This document shows positions 1 to 7,714 of a stretch of 43,250 bases of DNA, in pieces. The position numbers and the translations under genes were made by a program. The notes beneath the pieces are model-generated. The model was not told the origin of the DNA and did no database searches. It saw only the letters and a list, made by a program, of their open reading frames with translations. Origin of the DNA: DAOUJW01 sp034421015 (GTDB lineage Bacteria; Chloroflexota; Dehalococcoidia; Lucifugimonadales; UBA2985); contig DAOUKT010000031.1 in the NCBI GenBank assembly GCA_034421015.1, positions 1 to 43,250 on the forward strand, in the 5' to 3' direction. Numbering within the stretch: position 1 is the first letter of the stretch; each line of letters opens with the position of its first letter.

Positions 1-42
1 TGCGAAAGCAGGGGTCTAGAACGTCCTAATAGGCGACTTCAG

Positions 43-205
43 ATTCCCGCTTTCGCGGGAATGACGATAAACGTAGCTCCCTGAAGATGCCGCCGTAGTT
101 ACGCAAAGGTCTCTGAAAACGGGAATCCAGGGGTGGGGCCGGGTATCCGGCGTATGCTGTGGATTCCGGCCCCCGCATCAAGTGCCGGGCAAGCTTCGCG
201 GGAAT
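43..205. repeat. REP-like palindromic repeats
   Basis: The 262 bases before the first gene end hold no convincing gene. They contain a perfect palindrome, ATTCCCGC at 43-50 and GCGGGAAT at 55-62 with a 4-base loop, followed by ATGACG. A looser relative lies at 163-205 (ATTCCGGC ... GCGGGAAT, then GACGG). The same style of hairpin recurs at 16771-16790, 16858-16877 and about 18902-18921, so this is a dispersed repeat family. Similar short palindromes are common in intergenic DNA of environmental bacteria. They may act as transcript ends for the convergent gene, but no T-tract is visible. Confidence 0.7.
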
Positions 206-262
206 GACGGCGACGGTGTCATTGGGCGAGATGGATACGCTTGTGACTTGTTCAGGGGTTTC

Positions 263-2290
263 TTAGAAGGATATCTCGCGCCTGCGCTCTGCAATGCGGA
301 ACTTCAGGTCCTTGCTCGGCTTCATTGAGGGAATGGGGTTGAACTTGAGCTTGTAGTCCGCCGGGTCCACCTCGATGTTGAAGTAGTGCGCTATCATCAG
401 CACGTTGATTGCCAGCTGCAACTCCATCCACCGGGAGCCCAGGCAGGTGTGAGTGCCCAGTCCAAATGGGGCGTACCCGGGGCTGTGGTGCTCGTTGCGC
501 GGGGGCGAATAGCGGTCTATGTCAAAAGTGAAGGGGTCCGGGAAGACGTCGCTCATGTAGTGCGTGGCGGTTGTTGCGATGAATATCTTGGATCCCACCG
601 GCAGCTCGTAGTCCTCTACCACACACGAGTTCATCACGTTTCGGATAGCCATTGGGACTATGGGATACATACGCAAGGTCTCCATGAGGAACCGGTGGGT
701 CACGTCCAGGGAGGTCAGGTTGAAGTCCTCGCCTTCCGGGTCTCCGTTGTCGAACAGGGCGTCGGCCTCGGCCCGTATCCTCTCGTAGAGGGCAGGCTGT
801 GAGGCCATGGCGTAGATTGCGAAACTGAGCGCATCGCCAAGGTACACGCTGGCTATCAGCGCCGCCGCAAGCTGGAAGCGCAGAGTTGTCTCCGGCACGA
901 ACTGCGGGTCGCTCGCGTGCAGGCTGAGCCAGTCGTCCGCAAGGTCACGTGGAGCGTCGGCGCGCTGGGCGGACGTATGGGTGCTCTGGACCCGCTCAAG
1001 CAAGACGTCAACGGCTTTGGCGCGGCGTCTCATGCCCGGAGTGTTGAGCATGAATTTGGGCATTATCTTCATAATGTGGACCATAAGCGCTCTCTCTTTG
1101 TACTTGACCAGGTCGTCAATGACGTCCTGAGAGTCAACGCTGATGAAGAGGGGCGAGAGCTGCGCGTTGATCATCAGCCGGCTCATCCTGGTCGCAGGGA
1201 GAGACTCTCCAACCGTCCAGCCTGACATGTGCTTCCGCGCGTGGTGGTACAGGATGTCCAGCTGTTCCTCCAGCCTCCCGCGGGAAAACGCCGTCGCCAT
1301 CGACTTCCGCATCCGAAAGTGATCGGCGCCGTCCATGGAGGGCATTACACCGGAAGCGCCATACACCTTCTCGAAGTCGGCAAAATAGTCCTTGGTTCTC
1401 AGGTGCATACGCCCTCTCCGATGCGCCCAGTTGTTGGTCCCGGTCCCGGCCAGGAAAATCATGGGCTGTGCAAAGGGCGGGCGGATTTGGAACACAGGGC
1501 CGTACTCATTGGCAAGGTCAGCGAAAAGAGCGGGGAAATTGCCTTCTCTAAGGTGTGGATTGAACACGGCCTTACGCAACGAGACGGTTGGAATCTCTCT
1601 GGTCAGGGCGGAGTGTCGAAGCAATGGACCTGCCAGATTGTGAGAGACCGCGCTGGCAATGGAGCGACCTAACAGATCCATATTGCGGATGAAGTCAATC
1701 CGCTCCTCGGACTCATCGTCAAGCTGGAACATGAATCGGAGAACGTCGCAGGTGTCCAGAAGGCCAATGATGATGACGTCTCTCGGGTGGGGGATCTCGT
1801 TGTTGAAGATGGCCCTGGCGATTCTCGTCTTGATGAACATGGTCGCAGTGGTCTCTTCAGCGTTTGAGAGCAGGTTCCTCTGCCAGACGTTGCGGGCCAG
1901 GGTCCAGAACTCGCCCTCGTGGTGTTCCAGGATGTTCATGCCAACCAGGCGATCCAGGGTCATGTCAATGATGGACTCCGCGCGTGGTGAGAGCCGTTCA
2001 ATCCAGTACTGGGCGTTCCTCTGGGCCGCGTCGGCTACGATCTCCTTCAGGATGGGGTCCAGGGCTGGGTTACCGGTCTCAGTCCTGTCCAGCAGGAACA
2101 GGGAGTTCTCGTCCGTGTCAATGCGAGACATCAGGGAGAGCTCTGCAAGCGCTGCGCCGATTACGGCGCAGTTCAGGTTCCATCCCGGCACCTGGTGAAA
2201 GAAGCCGTTCTCCTCATTCAGAAGAGCCAGGATGAGCTCTTCGGTCAAGCTCAACTGCTGCGTTTCCACGCTTTCTGTCGCCAGCGCCAT
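263..2290 (-). CDS. GPP34 (GOLPH3-like) domain fused to cytochrome P450
   Basis: This is a 675-residue protein read from ATG 2290, chosen because GGGGAG lies about 9 nt upstream and the residues before it look like translated promoter DNA. Residues about 13-215 match the GPP34/GOLPH3 fold: LSLTEELILALL, the TGNPALDPIL segment (72-81), AQYWIERLS (93-101), a DRLVGMNIL helix and the HPRD...LLDTCDVL helix. GOLPH3 is known to bind PI4P at membranes; the basic lipid-binding residues are not obviously kept here. Residues about 240-670 form a cytochrome P450: ETLR at 537-540 and heme-ligand motif FGLGTHTCLG with Cys616. The I-helix reads ASVYLGDALS, lacking the usual acid-Thr pair. The substrate is unknown. 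No redox partner is encoded nearby. It is divergent from a Rieske oxygenase, which suggests joint regulation. Confidence 0.9.
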   Translation of the reverse strand: MALATESVETQQLSLTEELILALLNEENGFFHQVPGWNLNCAVIGAALAELSLMSRIDTDENSLFLLDRTETGNPALDPILKEIVADAAQRNAQYWIERLSPRAESIIDMTLDRLVGMNILEHHEGEFWTLARNVWQRNLLSNAEETTATMFIKTRIARAIFNNEIPHPRDVIIIGLLDTCDVLRFMFQLDDESEERIDFIRNMDLLGRSIASAVSHNLAGPLLRHSALTREIPTVSLRKAVFNPHLREGNFPALFADLANEYGPVFQIRPPFAQPMIFLAGTGTNNWAHRRGRMHLRTKDYFADFEKVYGASGVMPSMDGADHFRMRKSMATAFSRGRLEEQLDILYHHARKHMSGWTVGESLPATRMSRLMINAQLSPLFISVDSQDVIDDLVKYKERALMVHIMKIMPKFMLNTPGMRRRAKAVDVLLERVQSTHTSAQRADAPRDLADDWLSLHASDPQFVPETTLRFQLAAALIASVYLGDALSFAIYAMASQPALYERIRAEADALFDNGDPEGEDFNLTSLDVTHRFLMETLRMYPIVPMAIRNVMNSCVVEDYELPVGSKIFIATTATHYMSDVFPDPFTFDIDRYSPPRNEHHSPGYAPFGLGTHTCLGSRWMELQLAINVLMIAHYFNIEVDPADYKLKFNPIPSMKPSKDLKFRIAERRREISF

Positions 2291-2318
2291 CCAACTTGCT
2301 CCCCATTCGGAACGTTGA

Positions 2319-2369
2319 TATACTGAAGTGAGTATAATAATCCCAGTATAGTTTACTTTAGCATACTGG
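2319..2369. promoter_or_regulatory. Divergent promoter/operator with two inverted repeats
   Basis: The 142-bp gap between the P450 (-) and Rieske (+) genes is AT-rich against a GC-rich background. It holds two inverted repeats: TATACT-gaagtg-AGTATA (2319-2336) and CCAGTAT-N13-ATACTGG (2343-2349 and 2363-2369). The half-sites share the core AGTAT/ATACT, so one dimeric regulator could bind both. A TATAAT hexamer sits at 2333-2338 on the plus strand and TATACT hexamers are present on the minus strand, but no good -35 at 17 bp was found. No regulator gene is adjacent; the nearest regulators are more than 20 kb away. Confidence 0.5.
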
Positions 2370-2432
2370 TTGAAGATTTGGAACATTAACAGCTCCGGGG
2401 GCGCCGGGGCTGATTGAGTCTAAAGGGGGAAC

Positions 2433-3503
2433 ATGTCAACGGGAGTCCAAGGCGAGGTGCGACGATCAGAGGCCGGCCGGCGCAGAGGGCCGCAGCCCGA
2501 CACCATACCCTCGCCGTTCCCGGAGGGCTGGTACTTCATAGCAACCCGTCAGGCCGTGGAGAAGGTAAGGCTCGCGCAGAAGACCTGGATGGGTGAGAAG
2601 GTCCTGATCTGGTGCGACAAGGACGGCAACATTTGCGTTTCTGAGACCTACTGCCCGCACCTTGGCGCGGACCTGGCCCCTGCCGCAGGCGGGTGCGTGC
2701 GCGACGGGCGGCTGGTATGCCCCTTCCATGGCTACGAGTTCGATACCACCGGCCAGTGCGTGGCCACTCCCTTTGCGCCGCCGCCAAAGACGGCCAGGCT
2801 CAGGGTCTACGAAACGCAGGAGATTGAGGGCCTGATCTTTGCCTGGTGGGGCCTGGGGGGCCGTGCGCCCCACTGGAGTCTGCCCACAGTCCCGCCGGAC
2901 CAGGAGGGGTGGAGCGGCTTTGAGATCAACACCCTTCGATTCCCCGGCCATCCCCAGGAGACGACTGAGAACTCCGTAGACCTGGCGCATCTTCGTTACG
3001 TCCACGGCTACGATAACGTGGACCCGGTCATTGACGTTTCAATCGACGGCCCGTCTCTGGAGGCCGGTTTTGACTTCAAGAGGGTCCGGAAGATTGCCGG
3101 CGCCGCCAATCTCACCTTCGACTGCTCGGCCAAACTGCGCATCCTGGGACTGGGCTACTCCTATGTCGAGATCCGGGAGCAGTCCATTGGGATGGACCTG
3201 CGCCTGTGGGTGCTGGCAACGCCCATCGACGGCGACCTAATCGACCTGACCCTGGTGTCACAGGTGAAGGAGCTGCGGAGTCCGAAGCGGATGCTGGCGG
3301 GCCTGGGGTTCCTCCCGACGAAGATGCGGGCGCCGATAATGAACAAGTTCATTGCCTCCCAGCAGAAGGACGACGTTCTGCAGGACGTGGTAATCTGGAG
3401 CCGCAAGCAGTACCGCTCTCGCCCGCGCCTCTGCCGCTCCGACGGCAAGATCATGCCCTTCCGCAACTACTGCGCCCAGTTTTACATGGACCCGAACGAC
3501 TAG
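2433..3503 (+). CDS. Rieske [2Fe-2S] oxygenase, KshA/Neverland-like
   Basis: A 356-residue Rieske non-heme iron oxygenase. The ATG at 2433 is preceded by AAAGGGGG at a 3-4 nt spacing. The Rieske cluster ligands are C74-x-H76 (CPHLGAD) and C96-x2-H99 (CPFHGYEF). The mononuclear iron motif is DLAHLRYVH (D183, H186, H191). The C-terminal part has the layout of the KshA/cholesterol 7-desaturase group, which hydroxylates or desaturates steroids and other polycyclic substrates using electrons from a separate reductase. No reductase or ferredoxin is seen nearby. The divergent P450 fusion is another oxygenase, so the two may act on one hydrophobic substrate (inference). The steroid link is family-level only; the true substrate could be an unrelated aromatic or terpenoid compound. 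Confidence 0.88.
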   Translation: MSTGVQGEVRRSEAGRRRGPQPDTIPSPFPEGWYFIATRQAVEKVRLAQKTWMGEKVLIWCDKDGNICVSETYCPHLGADLAPAAGGCVRDGRLVCPFHGYEFDTTGQCVATPFAPPPKTARLRVYETQEIEGLIFAWWGLGGRAPHWSLPTVPPDQEGWSGFEINTLRFPGHPQETTENSVDLAHLRYVHGYDNVDPVIDVSIDGPSLEAGFDFKRVRKIAGAANLTFDCSAKLRILGLGYSYVEIREQSIGMDLRLWVLATPIDGDLIDLTLVSQVKELRSPKRMLAGLGFLPTKMRAPIMNKFIASQQKDDVLQDVVIWSRKQYRSRPRLCRSDGKIMPFRNYCAQFYMDPND

Positions 3504-3527
3504 GGCCGCCTTCCTCCCCGAATCAGC

Positions 3528-3735
3528 GGTATTCTCTATACGGGTTGGTAATGCCAATGTCGGTTGGAACGCAACTCCCTACCCGCTCATAGCCTGCCCC
3601 GTACTGGATACGGGGGTGAGCCGGTCGAACCATTTGAGCGGGTAGACTGCGGACACGGCTGACACCGCTCATTTACTTCGACTAGCTCAGTATGAGCGGT
3701 GTCGCGTGCCTTAACCAACACATGTAGAGAATACC
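3528..3735. repeat. MITE-like element with 11-bp terminal inverted repeats
   Basis: The ends are GGTATTCTCTA (3528-3538) and its exact reverse complement TAGAGAATACC (3725-3735). A second inverted block, GTTGGTAA (3544-3551) with TTAACCAAC (3711-3719), lies inside. The centre holds two hairpins built on CCCGCTCA...TGAGCGGG (about 3583-3644) and GACACCGCTCA...TGAGCGGTGTC (3661-3703). No reading frame encodes a plausible transposase, so this looks non-autonomous. Related copies are at 15579-15762 and, truncated, 24792-24853. It fills most of the gap between two convergent genes. Confidence 0.75.
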
Positions 3736-3782
3736 CCATCAGCGCCGCCGCCTGAGTGGAGAACCATCCGCGGAGTCTCGCG

Positions 3783-5138
3783 CTACGCCTTCCTGAACTT
3801 CCGGCCGTACATCAGGCCGCCGTAGTAGTTGAACCACCGCTTAGCTTCAGGGTCTGTGAAGTGGTAGTCCGCGCCCATCTGTCTTGCCGCGGCAAGCCCC
3901 GTTACAAAGCAGGTCTCCTGGCTGTTGATCAACGTGTGCGCGCCGCAGTGCCACGTCCGCCTCTTGCCCTGTACGAACCGGAACAGGTTGACCAGCAGCG
4001 TCACGTGACGCACGTCGTGGACTACGTGCTGAAACGACCGCTCCGCAACGATTTTCTCCTTGTCTATTGGGCTGACCGGATTGTAGGTTACCAGGCAGGG
4101 CTTGTCGGACTCCTTGGCCCACGGCTGCTGGTTGTGCATGATGTACGTGATCTCGTATTGGTCCGGTTTCGCGCCGTACTGCTCGATGTGGTTGCTACGG
4201 GTTGCCAGTGGCTTCACGTCGCTGTCCGGGAGGACGGAGGCGTCGGAGTGGACCACGGCGCGGTGGTGTATCTCATCGTCGTATCTTATCGACGAGAGGA
4301 TGAACCGCTCAAGAGACGTGGGGTTATCCAGAACCCTAAGCGTTTGGTTTGCGTTACACGCGAAGATAACCTCATCAAAGGTCTCCCGCACGCCTTCGTC
4401 GTCCTCTATCACAACGCCTGCCGGCTGCCGGTACACCTTACGGACGGGCCGGTTAAGGTAGATCTTGTCACTAAAGCCGGCCGTCAGGTTTTCGTAGATG
4501 CGCCTTGTGCCCTGGTCCCACGTCTGCATTGGCGTCGCGGACTCAATGTCAAAGAACTCCAGGTATCTGGCGAAGAGAGCCGCGGGCATGTCGAATATCT
4601 GGGCTGCCAGCACGAAGTTTATGAACATGGGCTTCAGGACCTTGTACCTGAAGTCATCTGAGAACCTGCCCAGCTTCAGGACGGTCCCCATGCTGACGTA
4701 GTTGAAGGGGTTGAGGGCGTTCAGCAGCTTTGACCGGGAGCGGGTGAGCCACCCGATCCTGTGCAAGCGTCTCAGGAGCTTCTGGAACCTGGCGATTTCC
4801 GGTTGCAGCTGCCGTCGTATGTCCGAGTCAAAGTCGTGGGCGTAGACGCCCTCACCGTACTTCACGCTGTAGCTGAACCTGGTGTCTACCAGGTCGATGC
4901 CGTACTGCTCCATCAGCAAGATGATGTGGCTGTAGACGGACGGGATGCAGGCCGTGACCGAGATGTCAAAGGGAATGGAGCTGCCGTCGTCCTGGGGCAT
5001 GTCCGCGGTGAAGGCGTTGCCTCCAACCTGGTCCTGGGCCTCGAACAGGCGGAAGTCGAAGCGGTCCGGGTGGTGGCTCAGCGCCCACGCGGCGCCCAGG
5101 CCGGACACGCCTCCTCCAACTATTGCGATTCGCCGCAT
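3783..5138 (-). CDS. FAD-dependent oxidoreductase, amine-oxidase-like
   Basis: A 451-residue flavoprotein. The N-terminus carries a Rossmann dinucleotide motif, IVGGGVSGLGAAW (G8-x-G10-x2-G13), followed by the acidic strand end FEAQDQVGGNAF. The middle contains DEVIFACNANQTL and the end RRTWHCGAH followed by a Gly/Ala-rich FAD-contact segment. This is the layout of the COG2907-type NAD(P)/FAD-binding proteins, which in other bacteria often sit beside lipid-modifying genes such as cyclopropane fatty acid synthases. The ATG at 5138 has GAGGTG upstream. It lies 57 nt after the MFS gene on the same strand and may be co-transcribed with the lipoprotein-exporter pair, which would fit a role in modifying a lipid that is then exported (inference). 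The exact reaction is unknown. Confidence 0.8.
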   Translation of the reverse strand: MRRIAIVGGGVSGLGAAWALSHHPDRFDFRLFEAQDQVGGNAFTADMPQDDGSSIPFDISVTACIPSVYSHIILLMEQYGIDLVDTRFSYSVKYGEGVYAHDFDSDIRRQLQPEIARFQKLLRRLHRIGWLTRSRSKLLNALNPFNYVSMGTVLKLGRFSDDFRYKVLKPMFINFVLAAQIFDMPAALFARYLEFFDIESATPMQTWDQGTRRIYENLTAGFSDKIYLNRPVRKVYRQPAGVVIEDDEGVRETFDEVIFACNANQTLRVLDNPTSLERFILSSIRYDDEIHHRAVVHSDASVLPDSDVKPLATRSNHIEQYGAKPDQYEITYIMHNQQPWAKESDKPCLVTYNPVSPIDKEKIVAERSFQHVVHDVRHVTLLVNLFRFVQGKRRTWHCGAHTLINSQETCFVTGLAAARQMGADYHFTDPEAKRWFNYYGGLMYGRKFRKA

Positions 5139-5195
5139 TGTGCTTCACCTCGCAGGCTTCCGTAACCGGCCGGCGCTCCTTCAGGCAGCGCCCTC

Positions 5196-6644
5196 TCACA
5201 TCTCGTCATTTTCCACCCTCATCAGGAGCGCCGGCACTATGGCGATCAGGGACAGGAAGCCGGATATCATAAACAGGTTCTGGAACACCGTGACGCCCGC
5301 TTCTATCAGCAAGGCCTCCGTCTCCTCGAAGCTGGACCCAATGCTCACGTCGGCGGTCAGGGTGTAGAAGCGCTCTATGCCCCAGGCCGACAGGGCCGCC
5401 AGTCCCAGGGCCATCCCCACCATGCGGGATGCGGTGACAAGGGAGGCCGTCGCTCCCCAGTAGTCGCTTGGCGCTGCGCTGAGCGCGCTTACGCCTATCG
5501 GAGGAATGACCAGGCCGAAGCCCAGGCCCGCCGTCACCAGTGGCAGCGTGAGCCTGACCTCCCCGACGTCCGTCTCCCAACCGCTCATGAACAACAGGCC
5601 TGTGCCCATGAGCGCCAGTCCCACTATGCACACCTCCCTTACTCCCGCCCAACGCAGTATGTAGCCTCCCACCAACGCCCCCACCGGAATGGCCGCGGTG
5701 AGGCGGACGAGGCTCAGGGCGCTCTCCAACGGCCCCCTCTCCATAACGGTGCTGGCCATCAGCGGCACGCATACCAGGGCCATGATCAGCGCTATGCCCA
5801 CCAGGAACTGCGCAACGTTGGAGGACACAAACGCCTTGGAGGTGTAGAGGAAGGAGGCGAGCAGGGGTTGTACTGCCCTCCTCTCCACGACTATCAGTAT
5901 GCCGATGAGGGTGGCGCCTGCGGCCAGCGCAAGGTAGGGATAGACGGACTCCGCCGTGAATATGCTCCTCTGGGCCAGGGCGACTGTCAGGACCGTGAGC
6001 GTCGCTCCCAGCGCCAGCGCTCCGAGGTAGTCCATCCTGGCCTCCGGGTTCGGGCGGTTTGGAAGGACGGCCATAAGCGCAATCAGCATGAGGCTCTGTG
6101 GTACGTCGAACCAGAAGATCCATCGCCAGCCAATCCACTCGATGATGGCTCCTCCGTAGAGGGGGCCCACAACTGAACCGGCCTCGGCAGAGGCGGCCAC
6201 CAGTCCTATTGCAATGCCCCTCTTCTCCGCGGATACGGCGGCCACGGCCATTGCAAGGCCTATGGGGACGGTGGCGCCGCCGCCCACGGCCTGTATCACC
6301 CTGGCGGGGATGATCCAGTTGAAGTTTGGAGCAAGCGCGACCAGCGCAGAGCCAATGGCGAATATGACCAGCGCAACCTGGAACATCTTGACGCGGCCGT
6401 GGACGTCTGAGAGGCGCCCCACCAACGGCATGGCGACTGTGTAGCTGACCAGGTAGCCGGTAATGATCCAGGACGCCTTGTCCAGGTCCGTAAGGGGTAT
6501 CTCCAGGTCAACCATGACCAGGGGCAGGGCGGCAACCACGACGGTCTGGTCAAGGGCGGTCGAGAACACCCCAATGCAGATGATCCCCAGAATCACCGAC
6601 TGGGAGGACCTCAAACGGACGAGGGTTGACCCCATGCCGCTCAC
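5196..6644 (-). CDS. MFS exporter, DHA2 family (14 TM, P55-like)
   Basis: A 482-residue membrane transporter of the drug:H+ antiporter-2 type. Seen directly: the TM1 signature ALDQTVVVAALP (residues 30-41), motif A GRLSDVHGRVK (76-86), the antiporter motif with VVGPLYGG followed by WRWIFWFDVP, and about 14 hydrophobic spans. The start is a GTG at 6644 that overlaps the stop of the upstream lipoprotein gene (GTGA), so translation is probably coupled; an in-frame ATG lies at 6635. Known relatives include EmrB/QacA pumps and mycobacterial P55 (Rv1410c). The upstream lipoprotein makes a P55-like lipid exporter more likely than a general drug pump (inference). Confidence 0.88.
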   Translation of the reverse strand: MSGMGSTLVRLRSSQSVILGIICIGVFSTALDQTVVVAALPLVMVDLEIPLTDLDKASWIITGYLVSYTVAMPLVGRLSDVHGRVKMFQVALVIFAIGSALVALAPNFNWIIPARVIQAVGGGATVPIGLAMAVAAVSAEKRGIAIGLVAASAEAGSVVGPLYGGAIIEWIGWRWIFWFDVPQSLMLIALMAVLPNRPNPEARMDYLGALALGATLTVLTVALAQRSIFTAESVYPYLALAAGATLIGILIVVERRAVQPLLASFLYTSKAFVSSNVAQFLVGIALIMALVCVPLMASTVMERGPLESALSLVRLTAAIPVGALVGGYILRWAGVREVCIVGLALMGTGLLFMSGWETDVGEVRLTLPLVTAGLGFGLVIPPIGVSALSAAPSDYWGATASLVTASRMVGMALGLAALSAWGIERFYTLTADVSIGSSFEETEALLIEAGVTVFQNLFMISGFLSLIAIVPALLMRVENDEM

Positions 6645-7411
6645 CGGCCCGATGCTATATCTGGGAGCTCGATGTCAACGGGGATGTTGATGTCTTCTAT
6701 GGTCAGAAGGCGGGTGGTTTCAGGAGCGTCGTCGTCGTAGACCTGCCCCGCGAGCCTCACCTGCCTCAGCAGCAACTCGGTTTCGTCAATCCACAGAGTC
6801 AGGGTTATGGGATGCCCCGGGTTCGCGGACGTGATGAGGGGCAGCAGGTCTTCGGAATCAATGACCCCTTCAATGCGAACGGTCTGAGCGCCCCGCAATT
6901 CCTCACGTCCGGTCAGGGTTACGTCCTGGATCGTGTCGGGCAATGTGCCAAAGACAATGCCCATCCCCGAGAAGTTGAAGGGCACCTGGTCCGGCGGCAA
7001 GGGGCCCCAGGACGCGCCCTTGGAGAGCTTGATGAAGGCCTGCTCTCCGACCTTGATTATCTCAATTTCTATGAACCCGAAGCCCGGCGCAACCACGTCC
7101 ACAATCATCTTGATGCTTTCCGGCGCCTCCACCTCCGCCTCCATGCTCTTGAAGGTTGTGCCAAAGAACAGGGCGCCGGTCTCCGTCTCGTCAATCATGC
7201 CGAACTTTGCTGACTCCATAGCCACGACTTTAGCGCCCGCGGCCGCAAGGATTTCTTTCGTGGTTGGAGTGGGTGTGGGAGCCGGAGTAGCCGTTGGAAC
7301 GGCGGTGGGAGCCGGAGCGGGTTCCTCTGAGCATGCAGCGACCAGGAGCAGGGAAGCGAGCGCCAGCAGGCCGATTGACAACCTGCGGACAAGCGCCGGT
7401 GGCGTCTTCAT
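6641..7411 (-). CDS. LppX/LprAFG-family lipoprotein (LprG-like)
   Basis: A 256-residue lipoprotein. The signal peptide has a basic start (KTPPALVRR), a hydrophobic core and lipobox LVAAC with acylated Cys27. A Pro/Thr/Ala-rich linker (about 31-49) tethers the mature domain. The domain shows the LppX/LprG pattern: TKEILAAAGAKVVAMESAKF, then alternating strands for a hydrophobic cavity, then LTLWIDETELLLRQVRLAGQ. Mycobacterial LprG and LppX carry triacylated lipids across the envelope. The ATG has GAGGAG 8 nt upstream. Its stop overlaps the exporter start, reproducing the lprG-P55 order. The lipid carried is unknown. Assignment rests on pattern similarity by eye. Confidence 0.85.
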   Translation of the reverse strand: MKTPPALVRRLSIGLLALASLLLVAACSEEPAPAPTAVPTATPAPTPTPTTKEILAAAGAKVVAMESAKFGMIDETETGALFFGTTFKSMEAEVEAPESIKMIVDVVAPGFGFIEIEIIKVGEQAFIKLSKGASWGPLPPDQVPFNFSGMGIVFGTLPDTIQDVTLTGREELRGAQTVRIEGVIDSEDLLPLITSANPGHPITLTLWIDETELLLRQVRLAGQVYDDDAPETTRLLTIEDINIPVDIELPDIASGR

Positions 7412-7569
7412 CCGTTCATCTCCTCATCCAAACTATCTCCGGAGAGCGTTCGGCCCGGCGTCCCTGCATGATACCCGCGCCTGTGGTCAGGATGCGTAAG
7501 GAGCCGAAGAACATCGAGATCGTGTCTTGGCAGCTCACTCAAGACCTGAATCGCCGGGGCCTGGGAATA

Positions 7570-7643
7570 TGGGCGGTAGTGGACTCGAACCACTGACCTC
7601 TGCCATGTCAAGGCAGCACTCTAACCAGCTGAGCTAACCGCCC
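7570..7643 (-). tRNA. tRNA-Val (GAC)
   Basis: Read on the minus strand, the gene folds as a cloverleaf. The acceptor is GGGCGGT with ACCGCCC, the D arm is GCTC...GAGT, the anticodon stem is CTGCC/GGCAG around loop TTGACAT (anticodon GAC, valine), and the T arm is AGTGG-TTCGAGT-CCACT. The discriminator is A at 7570. CCA is not encoded. It lies between the rpoC end and the lipoprotein gene on the same strand. Confidence 0.95.
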
Positions 7644-7674
7644 ATCTATACGAAATTCTATCAGTTGTGCATTA

Positions 7675-7707
7675 GTGGGGGCAATCCGCCGCGCGGACTG
7701 CCCCCAC
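7675..7707 (-). terminator. Strong hairpin after rpoC
   Basis: GTGGGGGCAATCCGC is followed almost at once by its near-perfect complement GCGGACTGCCCCCAC, giving a stem of about 15 bp with a G-T/A mismatch and a tiny loop. It starts 8 nt past the rpoC stop codon. There is no T-tract on the minus strand (TAATGCAC follows), so it may be an RNA 3'-end stabiliser or factor-assisted terminator rather than a classical intrinsic one. The position suggests it closes the rpoBC transcript before tRNA-Val. Confidence 0.65.
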
Positions 7708-7714
7708 CGCTTTG

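Noticed and set aside
2291..2386. 32-residue N-terminal extension of the P450 fusion
   Set aside because: It runs through the AT-rich inverted-repeat region and lacks a ribosome-binding site; ATG 2290 has GGGGAG.
7408..7611. Small minus-strand open frame overlapping tRNA-Val
   Set aside because: It runs through the tRNA gene and has no recognisable domain.
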